Below the pieces are notes generated by a model. The model was not told the origin of the DNA. It worked only from the letters and a program-made list of their open reading frames with translations, and searched no databases. This document shows, piece by piece, positions 8,289 through 16,875 of a stretch of DNA of 64,000 nucleotides. Source of the DNA: Salegentibacter echinorum (GTDB lineage Bacteria; Bacteroidota; Bacteroidia; Flavobacteriales; Flavobacteriaceae). The stretch spans positions 186,001 to 250,000 of the forward strand of contig NZ_FQVT01000005.1 in assembly GCF_900129445.1 (NCBI RefSeq), given 5' to 3'. Made by a program: the position numbers and the translations under genes. Positions within the stretch are counted from its first letter, which is position 1. The number at the start of each line of letters is the position of its first letter.

Positions 8289-8721
8289 AAATTTCCAGAC
8301 ATTTATTCTTCAACTAGTTTAACATTTTACCATATTATCTTAATATAAGTTAAAATAACGTTAACTCACATTTTCCATACGTTAACTAATTCTTTGTTTT
8401 AATTTCGCTTGTGTCTTTAACTTTGACGCGAACTGTAAACAATTTTTATAATCTCTCTACCTAGATCAAAGAAAAGATTTTCAATTACGGAAACCCATAA
8501 AATATATTGATCTCTTTTAAGCAATTTTGTGTCAAATTTTCAATTAAAAGCAACCAGTTTGTTTAATGCTTAGATCTACCGCATACCGCTTTAACACCCC
8601 TAACCGTTAAGCTTTAAAAGTATGCACAAAATATAATTAAAACAGTGGAGTTCAGATACCACTATAAAAACGAGGAGTATTTCGAAAAGCCCAAGAGTAG
8701 AAAAAACCTAACCAAATAATT
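8289..8721. other. AT-rich intergenic region, no gene seen
   Basis: 433 bp without a supported coding frame. It separates the NTPase fragment from the secreted-protein cluster and presumably holds the promoter of the latter. I see no strong -7/-33 pair that I would commit to. Confidence 0.5.
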
Positions 8722-10038
8722 ATGATTAAAAAATTACTTTTTTCATCACTGCCCCTTTTTATGTTTGTCAACATTTCATTGGCCCAAGCTACATTGGAAG
8801 CCATAGAGCCTGATTACCGTAGAAGCTCCCTCCATACTATTCTTCTGGAATCGCAAGACTTTCCTAATAAAGAAACAGTTCTCAAAGCATATTATAATGC
8901 TAAATTTCCTGACAATTACAATAACCACAATATTGGAGAAAAAACTTTCAAATACTCAGACTATAAATTAACAGAGCAGGAAAGAATAGATGCAGAAGTT
9001 AATAAGACGGGTGCTGGTAAAGCTATTGCATCATTAGGTTCAAATCTTACTGCAGGAATAATGGACTCGCTAGCCGCCGATTATCCCATTATTATTGATA
9101 AATATTTAAAGGACAAACAAATAGCAAAAAAGATGGTAGCAAAGTGGTTTAATCGTCAAGAAGACGGAACCTTTGATACCAAATTAATTGCAAAAAGAGG
9201 GCAATATGATGCATCCGCACTAAAAGTTTCTGAAGCAAATAATTCTGCAAGGGGTACTAACATGTTATCTGATGCAGGAATGGAATTAATAGACAAAACT
9301 TTCCTAACTGTTTCCAGAGTAAATTTCGTTAGTAATGAGATTGTAGCAAAAGCCATTTATCTGGCCGCCCTAGAAGCAGCAAAAGAACTCCCAATGGGCC
9401 AAGGATTAGCTAATAAAGCTGCCGAAAAGGTATATAACAAAACTAAGGAAGGTTATTCGGTATGGACCACTACATATTTATATAAACTTAAATGGAATGA
9501 TTCTATTGAGTCGGCATTCTATAAAGATCTATGGATTGACGAAGAAAATTTTGATGCAGCAAAGAAAACAGCCTTCGATAATAGTGAGCTTTTTGAACTT
9601 GAATTTATCGGTGATGAAAAATCTACTAGTTTAGTTACTTTTTCTCTCAAAAAGAGAACGGAGAAACAAATCATTTCCTTATCAACAGTGAGAAATGTTG
9701 ATGCCGTTTTTGCCAAACTTCAGAAAAAATATGATGTATTTAAACCTATGGTCCCTTTACTTACCGGACGTCCTATAACTGCGAAAATAGGAATGAAAGA
9801 AGGTTTAGAAGGTGGTGAAAAATTCGAAGTTTTAGAGGTTGTACAGGATCCTGATACAGGTCTTAGTAGTTATGAACGAGTTGGAACTGTAAAAGTTGAC
9901 AAAAAGTCAATCTGGGATAATAGATATAATCTAGCCGATGGCGAAGAAGCTTTAGACGAAGACTCCGCATTAGACAGAACCACGTTTAAAGGCGGAAAAA
10001 AGTATTTGCCCGGAATGTTAATCAGACAAATAAAGTAA
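8722..10038 (+). CDS. Secreted protein of unknown function, first of a five-gene envelope cluster
   Basis: A 438-residue protein with a clear Sec signal peptide (hydrophobic KKLLFSSLPLFMFVNISLAQ, cleavage near residue 21). The middle is helical and Ala-rich (residues about 90-240). The C-terminal 80 residues, with RPITAKIGMKEGLEGGEKFE and VLEVVQDPDTGLSSYERVGT, resemble the SH3-like end domain of FlgT-type and other CsgG-associated envelope proteins (an A-K-I-G-x-K-x-G-L-x-x-G-D-x-F-x-V pattern); this likeness is by eye. It is followed by a hairpin and then four more exported proteins on the same strand. No function can be assigned. Confidence 0.75.
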   Translation: MIKKLLFSSLPLFMFVNISLAQATLEAIEPDYRRSSLHTILLESQDFPNKETVLKAYYNAKFPDNYNNHNIGEKTFKYSDYKLTEQERIDAEVNKTGAGKAIASLGSNLTAGIMDSLAADYPIIIDKYLKDKQIAKKMVAKWFNRQEDGTFDTKLIAKRGQYDASALKVSEANNSARGTNMLSDAGMELIDKTFLTVSRVNFVSNEIVAKAIYLAALEAAKELPMGQGLANKAAEKVYNKTKEGYSVWTTTYLYKLKWNDSIESAFYKDLWIDEENFDAAKKTAFDNSELFELEFIGDEKSTSLVTFSLKKRTEKQIISLSTVRNVDAVFAKLQKKYDVFKPMVPLLTGRPITAKIGMKEGLEGGEKFEVLEVVQDPDTGLSSYERVGTVKVDKKSIWDNRYNLADGEEALDEDSALDRTTFKGGKKYLPGMLIRQIK

Positions 10039-10044
10039 CAACTT

Positions 10045-10078
10045 AATAAACCTTTCGCAAAATTGCGGAAGGTTTATT
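10045..10078 (+). terminator. Hairpin between the first and second genes of the secreted cluster
   Basis: AATAAACCTT (10045-10054) pairs with AAGGTTTATT (10069-10078), and an inner CGC/GCG lies beyond one mismatch. There is no long T-run after it (CTTTCC follows), so it may be an attenuator or an mRNA-processing or stabilising stem rather than a strong terminator. Confidence 0.55.
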
Positions 10079-10102
10079 CTTTCCTCATAAAACTAAACTC
10101 AC

Positions 10103-10606
10103 ATGAAATTAAATTACCTCTTAATTATTATTTTCATTATTACTCTTTCATCTTGCGGATCCAGTAATAGAAAATTAAACAATGACACTGACCAATGGAG
10201 ATATGAGATTGAACCAGTAAATGTAGGTACTCAGGGAACTTACTTAGTTAAAGCATGGACTTATGCAAAAAAACCAGAAAAAGCTATTAAACAGGCCAAA
10301 AAAAATGCCGTTCATTGTATCATCTTTAGAGGATTTTCAAGCAAAAATAGAGTTTCAGGACAGAAACCTTTAGCGGATTCAAATTCGGAGATTGAACATA
10401 AAGCATTCTTTAAAGAATTTTTTAAAGAAGGTGGAAGATATTTAAAATTTGCCACCACTTCTAACGACGGAAGCATTGCACCCGGAGATTTCAGGAAAGT
10501 AGGAAAAGAGTATAAAGTTGGTGTAATTGTTTCTGTAAGTGTATCACAACTCAGGAAGGATTTGGAAGATGCTAATATTATTAAAAAACTAAGTGCGGGT
10601 TTTTAA
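10103..10606 (+). CDS. Lipoprotein of unknown function, paralogue of its neighbour
   Basis: A 167-residue protein with a lipoprotein signal peptide (LIIIFIITLSSCGSS, acylated Cys18). The mature part has a beta-strand (GTYLVKAWTYAKKPEKAI) followed by a helix AIKQAKKNAVHCIIFRGF, and ends with strands (YKVGVIVSVSVSQLRKDLED). The next gene shares this plan: VKAW, then A-x-x-x-A-K-K-N-A, then IIF-x-G, then the closing strand-helix. Such a fold recalls small envelope proteins of the LPP20/CsgG-partner kind, but this is only a likeness. The stop abuts the next start directly (TAAATG). Confidence 0.75.
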   Translation: MKLNYLLIIIFIITLSSCGSSNRKLNNDTDQWRYEIEPVNVGTQGTYLVKAWTYAKKPEKAIKQAKKNAVHCIIFRGFSSKNRVSGQKPLADSNSEIEHKAFFKEFFKEGGRYLKFATTSNDGSIAPGDFRKVGKEYKVGVIVSVSVSQLRKDLEDANIIKKLSAGF

Positions 10607-11086
10607 ATGGATACAGTTAGCAAATTATCCTTGGTCTTTCTATTAATTGGAGTAATAGGTCTAAAATCCTGTAGTTCTACTAAAAGCAACTCGGCTTATT
10701 ATACCTATGAAACTGAGTGTATAGGTTCAAACCTCAACGGCACGCAAACTGTTAAAGCATGGGGTAAAGGATTAGACAAAAAAACGGCGTTAGAGAATGC
10801 GAAGAAAAATGCATTAAACGAAATTATATTCAAAGGTTTGTATAAGGGGGGTAGAGACTGTCAAAAGAAGCCAATTATTTCTGAGGTGAATGCCAAAGTA
10901 AAATATGATTATTATTTCGATAGATTCTTTTCCAAAATATATTCAGGTTTCGTTTCAATTTCTAAGAAAGGCAAATTAGAAACTTCGAAATACGAACAAG
11001 GTTATCTTACAGCAGTGATTTTATCCATCCAAATTGCAGACCTAAAACAGCAGCTATTTGATGATAATATAATTAAACAACCTTAA
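10607..11086 (+). CDS. Lipoprotein of unknown function, tandem duplicate of the previous gene
   Basis: A 159-residue lipoprotein (VIGLKSCSSTKSN, Cys22). It shares with the preceding gene the blocks GTQTVKAWGKG, KTALENAKKNALNEIIFKG, the basic insert with paired Cys/Lys, the F-F-x-K segment and the last strand AVILSIQIADLKQQLFDDNI, which aligns with VIVSVSVSQLRKDLEDANII. An old tandem duplication is the simplest explanation. Translation is probably coupled to the upstream gene because the start follows the stop without a gap. Function unknown. Confidence 0.75.
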   Translation: MDTVSKLSLVFLLIGVIGLKSCSSTKSNSAYYTYETECIGSNLNGTQTVKAWGKGLDKKTALENAKKNALNEIIFKGLYKGGRDCQKKPIISEVNAKVKYDYYFDRFFSKIYSGFVSISKKGKLETSKYEQGYLTAVILSIQIADLKQQLFDDNIIKQP

Positions 11087-11097
11087 TAAAAAGATAA

Positions 11098-12048
11098 ATG
11101 ACTAAAATTCAAAAACACCTCCTCTATTTATCACTTACACTATTTACAATATGTGTCCAATCTCAAGCAAAAAAACCAACTATTATGGTTGTGCCTAGTG
11201 ATGCATGGTGTATTGATAAGGGATATTCTCTTACTTATGATAATCAAGGAAGCACTATTAAATTACCTGATTATAAAGCAGCTCTGCAGGATAACAGGGA
11301 GCTTCTTTTAGTAATCAGCAAAATAAATGAGCTTATGAGTGAAAGAGGCTTTCCCCTTCAAAACTTAGAATCTTCACTAAAAACAATTGAAAGAGAATCT
11401 GCGGAAGACGCCATGTTAATGAGCAAAAGTGGATCTGGAATTTCAGAAAGTCCGATTGACAAATTAAAAAAGACAGCAAAGGCAGATATATGGATGCAAA
11501 TCGATTGGTTTATAAATAAAACTGGACCGAAAAAATCGATCACATTTAATCTACAAGGCTTGGACGCATATACTAATAAACAAATCGCTGGAGCTTCTGG
11601 TACAGGCGCTCCATCTTTTAGCGCTGAATTACCTGTTTTACTTGAAGAATCCGTAGTAGCCAATTTAGATAATTTTAATGCGCAACTATCTTCACATTTT
11701 GACGATTTATTTGAAAATGGAAGAGAGGTTTCATTGAGAATAAAAAAGTGGGATTCATTTGAAGGCGATTTGGAAACAGAATTTGGAGGAACTGAGCTAA
11801 GCTTTATCATTGAAGATTGGGTTTATGATAACACTGTTCAAGGCCGGTTCAGTGTCACGAATCAAACTGAAAACATGATGGTCTTTAGCCAAGTAAGGAT
11901 TCCATTATATGACAAAAATGACCGTGCAATTGATACAAGAAGGTGGGCTTACAATTTATCAAGGATGCTTAGAAAAGAATACGATATAACCTCAAAAATT
12001 ATGGTTCAAGGTCTAGGAGAAGCTTCAATTGTAATTGGAGAAAAATAA
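11098..12048 (+). CDS. DUF6175-like exported protein
   Basis: A 316-residue protein with a Sec signal peptide (YLSLTLFTICVQSQA). The mature start KKPTIMVVPSDAWCIDKGY and the blocks SERGFPLQNLESSLKTIE, ADIWMQIDW, FNLQGLDAYTNKQIAGASGT and FSAELPVLLEE match my memory of the DUF6175 family found in Bacteroides and relatives. The middle reads like the nucleotide-free alpha/beta domain of CsgG/LpoB-type periplasmic proteins, with a strand MVVPSD and helices that precede QIDW; that comparison is tentative. It follows the second lipoprotein by 11 bp and precedes the fifth gene by 18 bp, so the set is one operon. Function unknown. Confidence 0.7.
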   Translation: MTKIQKHLLYLSLTLFTICVQSQAKKPTIMVVPSDAWCIDKGYSLTYDNQGSTIKLPDYKAALQDNRELLLVISKINELMSERGFPLQNLESSLKTIERESAEDAMLMSKSGSGISESPIDKLKKTAKADIWMQIDWFINKTGPKKSITFNLQGLDAYTNKQIAGASGTGAPSFSAELPVLLEESVVANLDNFNAQLSSHFDDLFENGREVSLRIKKWDSFEGDLETEFGGTELSFIIEDWVYDNTVQGRFSVTNQTENMMVFSQVRIPLYDKNDRAIDTRRWAYNLSRMLRKEYDITSKIMVQGLGEASIVIGEK

Positions 12049-12066
12049 TTTATAAAAAAGAATAAT

Positions 12067-13020
12067 ATGAAATATATAGCTGCAGTAGCAATTTTTATTT
12101 TCACTTCATTTCATGGATTGATTGCTCAAGTTGACGATTCCCAAAGAATATCCTTAGGCACTTACATTCCCAATTCAAATGGTTTTTCAAATAGTGTTCA
12201 AAATTATTTTGGAAATAAGTTAGCCTCGATTGCGTCTGCAAATGGGATGGGCGGTACAAGATCAAGTTCCCAGTTTATAATTACTGGAGCCATAGATATT
12301 ATTTCTAAAGATATTACTCCTACAACACCACCTATGCACGCCTATACGATTGATGTAACTTTCATAATTGGTGATGGGATTAATGGCGTAAAATACTCGA
12401 GCGAAACAAGGACTGTAAAAGGAGTAGGTACGAATGAAACAAAAGCTCTTATTTCGGCCATAAAAGGAGTAAATCCAAGAGATCCTGAGTTCAAACAATT
12501 CGTGGCAGAAGCTAAAAATAGTATAATTCAGCATTACAATACAAATTGCGATATTCTGATCAAAAAAGCTCAAACGCTTGCTGCAATGAATAAGTATGAT
12601 GAGGCTATTTACAGTTTATCTAATGTTCCTGAAGTTAGTCAGGAATGCTATAATAAATCTATGGAAGAACTTCTGCCTATATATCAGGAAAAAATAGATC
12701 AGGATTGTCAAATTAAATTCAATGAAGCAAATTTAGTTTGGACCTCCAATCAAAATCTTATAGCAGCTGATAAAGCTGGTAGAATTTTAGCGGGAATTGA
12801 TCCACAAGCAAATTGTTACAGCCAGGCCATTGCATTAAGCAATAAGATTGGTAAAAAGGTTAAGGAATTAAATGATAGGGACTACGAGTTCATGTTAAAA
12901 CAGGAGCAAGCCAGAATCGACGATCGTAAAGCTACTGTTCAGGCAATTAGAGCTATTGGAGAGGCCTATGGTAATGGGCAACCGCAGAATGTATCCTATA
13001 ATGTTAGGGGGTGGTGGTAA
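12067..13020 (+). CDS. Exported CsgG/LpoB-like protein of unknown function, last gene of the cluster
   Basis: A 317-residue protein with a signal peptide ending near FHGLIAQ. Residues 30-130 contain ISLGTYIPNSNGF, NYFGNKLASIASANGMGG, FIITGAIDIISKDITPTTPP and a strand HAYTIDVTFIIGDG, an order of elements like the periplasmic domain of CsgG/LpoB proteins (helix with N-x-L, then R-F-x-x-T-x-x-v). Residues 160-250 hold two helical hairpins with regularly placed Cys (NCDILIKKAQTLAAMNKYDE, ECYNKSME, QDCQIKFNEANLVW), TPR-like. The protein ends in a charged helix and a Gly/Trp tail. Probably periplasmic. Function unknown. Confidence 0.7.
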   Translation: MKYIAAVAIFIFTSFHGLIAQVDDSQRISLGTYIPNSNGFSNSVQNYFGNKLASIASANGMGGTRSSSQFIITGAIDIISKDITPTTPPMHAYTIDVTFIIGDGINGVKYSSETRTVKGVGTNETKALISAIKGVNPRDPEFKQFVAEAKNSIIQHYNTNCDILIKKAQTLAAMNKYDEAIYSLSNVPEVSQECYNKSMEELLPIYQEKIDQDCQIKFNEANLVWTSNQNLIAADKAGRILAGIDPQANCYSQAIALSNKIGKKVKELNDRDYEFMLKQEQARIDDRKATVQAIRAIGEAYGNGQPQNVSYNVRGWW

Positions 13021-13216
13021 ATAATATATTTCATATACAGGAATAAAAGAGACCGCACACCACAACTATTTTCACTATATCCTAAATCAGTAAAACCACA
13101 AGTAAAGCTACAATAATTCATTGCACTATATGAGATCGTGATTCCACCATTATTTCCGAAATGAGTTCTTGTGGAGCAAACATATCTGCTATTAAATATT
13201 AATAATAATTCAAAAT

Positions 13217-14890
13217 ATGGACTACGAAAAAATAGAAATAGATTTAAAAGAAGAAGAACAAGATCTCCTTGATGAAATAATTGAACTTCAGAAAAAAATG
13301 GACGATGCAGATCCATCAGAAATGAATGGCCAAATGATGTCTGCAATTCAAGAAAAATGTATTGAGACGATTACCATGGCTCTTGGTGTTTCTGATATTT
13401 GGGAAAATACTGCCTACTCAAATGGGCTTGCCTATAAAAATGAATATAGAGATTATCAAAAGTGGAAAGATACTCCTATATCTAATAGAAGCGCGAAATA
13501 CAAGCCTAAACATACACCAGGAAATGAGTTTGAAAAGTTGTTGAAAAAGGAGGTTCCTACTTACAATAGAAAAGATTATACGAGTAATGGTGATGGTTTA
13601 TCCCAAAAAGATACAACACATCGAAAATGGAAAGAGAGCCACGATGAAGGAGGTATTAATTGTGCTTACACTAATCAGTTTATCCAAAATGGTGAGCCAG
13701 ATAAGAAAAAAGCTTATGAATGGGAGCATGTCAAATCTGCTAAAGAAGTAAACGATGATAAAGTCTTAAATTATGTACTCAATCAAGAAGAAAAAAGAAA
13801 TTTTCTAAATTCCGATGAGAACCTAGTTGCAATTAAGGGTGAGTTAAATAATGATAAAAGGGCTACTAAAATAAAGGACCTTGATAATTTTTTAAATTCT
13901 CCTTCAAAAAAGGATCCAACTAAAACAGTAAAGGAATATCATGAGATAGATGAAAATAGTTTAAAAAAAGCTATTGAGGCTTCTGAAAAAAAGGAAAATG
14001 AAATTTTAAAAAACAAAACTACCTATAGACCTGGAATTAAAGACACAACGAAAATAGCAGCTTCCAATGCAGTAAAAAGTGCGGGCAAGGCCGCTATTGG
14101 AAAACTTCTTTCAATAACCGTCGTAGAAGTAATTAGCGAGTATAAAAAAAAGGATGAAATTGATCATCCTCAGAGAATAAAAAATATTGCTTCGTGTATC
14201 AAAGAAGAATCCAAAGGTATTTTAAAAGAATTTCAGGATCACTCAATAAGTAGTTTTCTATCAACTTTTTTAGATCAAGTGCTTAAAAGCATTTTCAAAA
14301 TTGCTAATAATATTTTCAAGTTTGTAAAACTGGCTTTTACCTCTATTTTAAAAGCAGTAAAAATTCTTTTCTCTAAAGAACAGCCTTGGGAGGTACGATT
14401 GAATGAAGCTATGAAAATTCTAGGTGTTGCTGTAGCTTCATTAATTGGATTAGCTCTTGAGGAAATCATAGAGAAAGCTATGATTACAAGTTTTCCGTTC
14501 ACAGCTCCATTCGCAGGTTTCGTATCCCCAGTTCTATCAGGTTTGATTGTAGGTGTTGGTTCCGTTCTATTGCTTCAAGGATTTCAAAAGTATCAAAGTA
14601 AAATAGTCTACAATAGGCTGAAAGGCGAAGAGAGTTCAAAACTAGATACTTTATCTCAAATTAATTTAGCCCAAGCAGGTATTAGTGATTCAAAAGCTAC
14701 TAAAGCTGTAGGTGTCTCATTAACCATTTTTCAAGGCACACTACCAATCATAGAATCTTGTAAACAGCATATCGATTTATCTCTAGAGCAAATAAGAATA
14801 ACAAAAAATGAAATTTCCGATGATATTAGAATAGCTGAACAAATAAATAATGAAAATGAGGATTTATTAAACCTACTGACAAATGGATAA
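13217..14890 (+). CDS. HNH-motif protein with membrane segments, unknown function
   Basis: A 557-residue protein without a signal peptide. Residues 1-50 form an acidic coiled coil. Residues 167-220 read as an HNH nuclease core: YEWEHVKSAKEVNDD (Glu170, His171, then SAK), SDENLVAI (Asn202) and NNDKRATKI (Asn212, Lys214), the E/D-H-x-x-S-A ... S-x-x-N-L ... N-x-x-K-G/A order. Residues about 270-395 are helical and basic; two hydrophobic stretches follow at about 399-417 and 428-455 (SPVLSGLIVGVGSVLLLQGF), probably membrane-spanning, then a C-terminal helix. Its stop overlaps the next start by 8 bp, so the two are translationally coupled. The HNH reading is by motif only. I suspect a membrane-linked nuclease effector. 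Confidence 0.7.
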   Translation: MDYEKIEIDLKEEEQDLLDEIIELQKKMDDADPSEMNGQMMSAIQEKCIETITMALGVSDIWENTAYSNGLAYKNEYRDYQKWKDTPISNRSAKYKPKHTPGNEFEKLLKKEVPTYNRKDYTSNGDGLSQKDTTHRKWKESHDEGGINCAYTNQFIQNGEPDKKKAYEWEHVKSAKEVNDDKVLNYVLNQEEKRNFLNSDENLVAIKGELNNDKRATKIKDLDNFLNSPSKKDPTKTVKEYHEIDENSLKKAIEASEKKENEILKNKTTYRPGIKDTTKIAASNAVKSAGKAAIGKLLSITVVEVISEYKKKDEIDHPQRIKNIASCIKEESKGILKEFQDHSISSFLSTFLDQVLKSIFKIANNIFKFVKLAFTSILKAVKILFSKEQPWEVRLNEAMKILGVAVASLIGLALEEIIEKAMITSFPFTAPFAGFVSPVLSGLIVGVGSVLLLQGFQKYQSKIVYNRLKGEESSKLDTLSQINLAQAGISDSKATKAVGVSLTIFQGTLPIIESCKQHIDLSLEQIRITKNEISDDIRIAEQINNENEDLLNLLTNG

Positions 14891-15770
14891 AAAATGGGGC
14901 GGTGCTAATTTTACAAAACCAGAAAATTTAACATTACGAAAAAAATTTCAAAAAACGGAGAGTTTTCAAAAGCCAAAAAACTTTCCGAAACCTAAAAATG
15001 CTTCAAATTCTCAAAAATTAACGAATGCTGATAATTCTACAAATCTAATTCATGCTAAAGAAATTATAGATAAAATTAAGTTAGTAGATGAGAGATACGA
15101 AACCTCCAATGACAGAGCGAAGTATTTATTAGACCATATAAATAAGGCTCAAAATTCTATCAATCAGGTTGTAAACGGTGAAAAAGGACGCAGTTGGGGG
15201 AGCTTAGATAAGAATGCATTGCTCAGTTTAATAATAGATGTAAATAGGGCTTCGTCCAAGTCGGTTTCATCGATAAGCGATTTAATTAAAAACAACAATG
15301 AAAACTCAAAGTTGTTAGCTGAAATGATTTCCGCATTAACGGTCTTATCAGGTCTTTCCTTTGAACAAATTAGTGAAACTACTGCAGAACTAGAAGAAAT
15401 TGCTAGTCACTTGCAAAAAAATACAAACGGAAATAAAGTTCAGGGCATTCAAATAAAAAGGATTATAGTTTCCCAGATTGAGAAGTTTAAAGAGGAAAAA
15501 GAACGTACAGAAGAAAATAAAAATAATTTTAATGTAATATTTCAAAAATTACGAGAAAACGAACAACATTTGGAATTGCAGAGGGATAGGATGGCCGAAA
15601 ACTTTCATTTACAGAGAAACGAGTTAACAAAGAAAGTTGAAGAGATAGAAATTGAAACTATAAATACTATTAAAGTTCAAAGAAACAAAATGAATTTTTT
15701 GTCAGTAGTTTCTATAACAAACTTGATTATTGTAGTAGCCTTTATAATTTATTTTTTTTCAGATAAATAA
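14883..15770 (+). CDS. Tail-anchored coiled-coil protein, partner of the HNH-motif protein
   Basis: A 295-residue protein: a Lys/Phe/Pro-rich disordered N-terminus (residues 1-45, with three KF/QKP-type repeats such as SFQKPKNFPKPKN), helices at 55-180, a long charged coiled coil at about 190-268, and a single C-terminal membrane segment NFLSVVSITNLIIVVAFIIYFF (residues 271-292) followed by three residues. The topology is therefore cytoplasmic with a C-terminal anchor. The start ATG lies inside the end of the upstream gene (overlap ATGGATAA), which argues for a fixed stoichiometry with it. I do not recognise the family. Confidence 0.7.
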   Translation: MDKKWGGANFTKPENLTLRKKFQKTESFQKPKNFPKPKNASNSQKLTNADNSTNLIHAKEIIDKIKLVDERYETSNDRAKYLLDHINKAQNSINQVVNGEKGRSWGSLDKNALLSLIIDVNRASSKSVSSISDLIKNNNENSKLLAEMISALTVLSGLSFEQISETTAELEEIASHLQKNTNGNKVQGIQIKRIIVSQIEKFKEEKERTEENKNNFNVIFQKLRENEQHLELQRDRMAENFHLQRNELTKKVEEIEIETINTIKVQRNKMNFLSVVSITNLIIVVAFIIYFFSDK

Positions 15771-16081
15771 CAATTTCAAGGGCTACTAAGGATAGCCGTT
15801 GAAATTGTTCTAAAAACATCTCACTCACCATTGAATCTACGAAAAACGCTAACAATAATGCGCTGTGAAAAATTATTTTTTCGTCTCCTACATAATTCAA
15901 GGGCTAAGCTGGTAAATTGATTTTTAAAACAACATCAGATTCCACAATGCATACTTTAAGCAAGCAAAAGACACTCGTAAAACAAAAATTTATTTTATTT
16001 TTTCCTATCGTGGATTATTTCTTTTAACGAACCACAGTCTCTGTTTAAATTTGAATTATTATTAATTTTAAACGTTTTATT
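15771..16081. other. AT-rich intergenic region
   Basis: About 310 bp between the coiled-coil gene and the 32-residue gene. TTTCAAGGGCTACTAAGGAT near its start and ATTCAAGGGCTAAGCTGGTA near 15895 share a short core (TTCAAGGGCTA). No gene seen. Confidence 0.5.
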
Positions 16082-16180
16082 ATGGGATTATCAAAAGATT
16101 ATGAGTATTCACAAGCTGATTTAGACAACCGTGCAAATCAACTAAATCCTGAACATGATGAATATCAGGGGAAGGATTAA
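16082..16180 (+). CDS. Small conserved protein, 32 residues
   Basis: ATG at 16082 opens a 32-codon frame: MGLSKDYEYSQADLDNRANQ followed by LNPEHDEYQGKD. The pattern S-K-D-Y-x-Y-S-Q-x-x-L-D-N-x-A-N-Q-x-N-P-N-x-x-x-Y is one I recall from many bacterial genomes as a small protein of unknown function. It is followed 18 bp later by a perfect 14-bp intrinsic terminator, which supports it as a separate transcription unit. No function can be given. Confidence 0.65.
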   Translation: MGLSKDYEYSQADLDNRANQLNPEHDEYQGKD

Positions 16181-16197
16181 TTAAAAAAATGTTGCAG

Positions 16198-16230
16198 TAT
16201 CTCGCAGTAATTATTACTGCGAGATATTTT
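16198..16230 (+). terminator. Strong intrinsic terminator of the small-protein gene
   Basis: TATCTCGCAGTAAT (16198-16211) and ATTACTGCGAGATA (16213-16226) are perfect inverted copies around one base, followed by TTTT. It means the Met at 16189 inside the stem is not the start of the next gene; the ATG at 16237 is. Confidence 0.8.
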
Positions 16231-16236
16231 CTAACT

Positions 16237-16875
16237 ATGAAATTGAAAACATTAAAACCGTCTTATATTAGAAAAAATGGGATGAGTCTTCCATTTGCTC
16301 TATGTTTTATTATTCATTCCAATATCATTGATACTAAAAGAAGAGTAATTTACATATTTCACCTATGTAATATCATCAATTTGAGAACCATTCAACCAGC
16401 CAATTTTACAACTGAATACATTCTAAAGAAAATTTTCGAGGAAACTGCTGGAATAAAAATCATCTCCAAGGAGGCCCTCAGAGAATATACAGGAATAACA
16501 GACAAAAAAACTTTTAATAAATATTTTGACCACCACCTTTCCAAACTAGCCTTAAAGAAAAACAAAACTTACACATTGGAAGAAACCCATAGAATTCTAC
16601 TTCCCTGAGTGGGAGATGGAAATAGCTGGGAACGATTAGAAGCCTTTACAAAAAGAGAACTTGCTAATAATTTTTTTAAAGGCAAAGAATCGGAGCTGCA
16701 ATTTAATATGACCAATGAAATTATAGATCCAATCAGATTTAAAGCCCACGATTATATAAGACCAGCAGACGTATTCAGATTAAGAAAAGAAGAATTGGGT
16801 GAATCATTTAAAAGTGAGGAGGATTATTGCCTGGAATTTTTTCTTTATTTATTTCTTCTTTCCAGGTGCGTTTAG
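16237..16875 (+). pseudogene. Unknown protein gene interrupted by an in-frame TGA
   Basis: From ATG 16237 the frame runs to TGA at 16606-16608 (123 codons) and stays open in the same frame to 16873. The two halves read as one protein: TGITDKKTFNKYFDHHLSKL then ETHRILLP-stop-VGDGNSWERLEAFTKRELA. A Gly-Asp-Gly-x-x-W-x-R segment directly after the stop suggests a Trp codon (TGG) changed to TGA. The first half contains a helix-turn-helix-like stretch (SKEALREYTGITDKKTFNKY). Either a pseudogene or two fragments; I do not recognise the family. Sequencing error is possible. Confidence 0.5.

Noticed and set aside
16189-16236. Start of the interrupted gene at the Met at 16189
   Set aside because: That Met and the following 12 codons lie in and around a perfect terminator stem of the preceding small gene; ATG 16237 is just after it.
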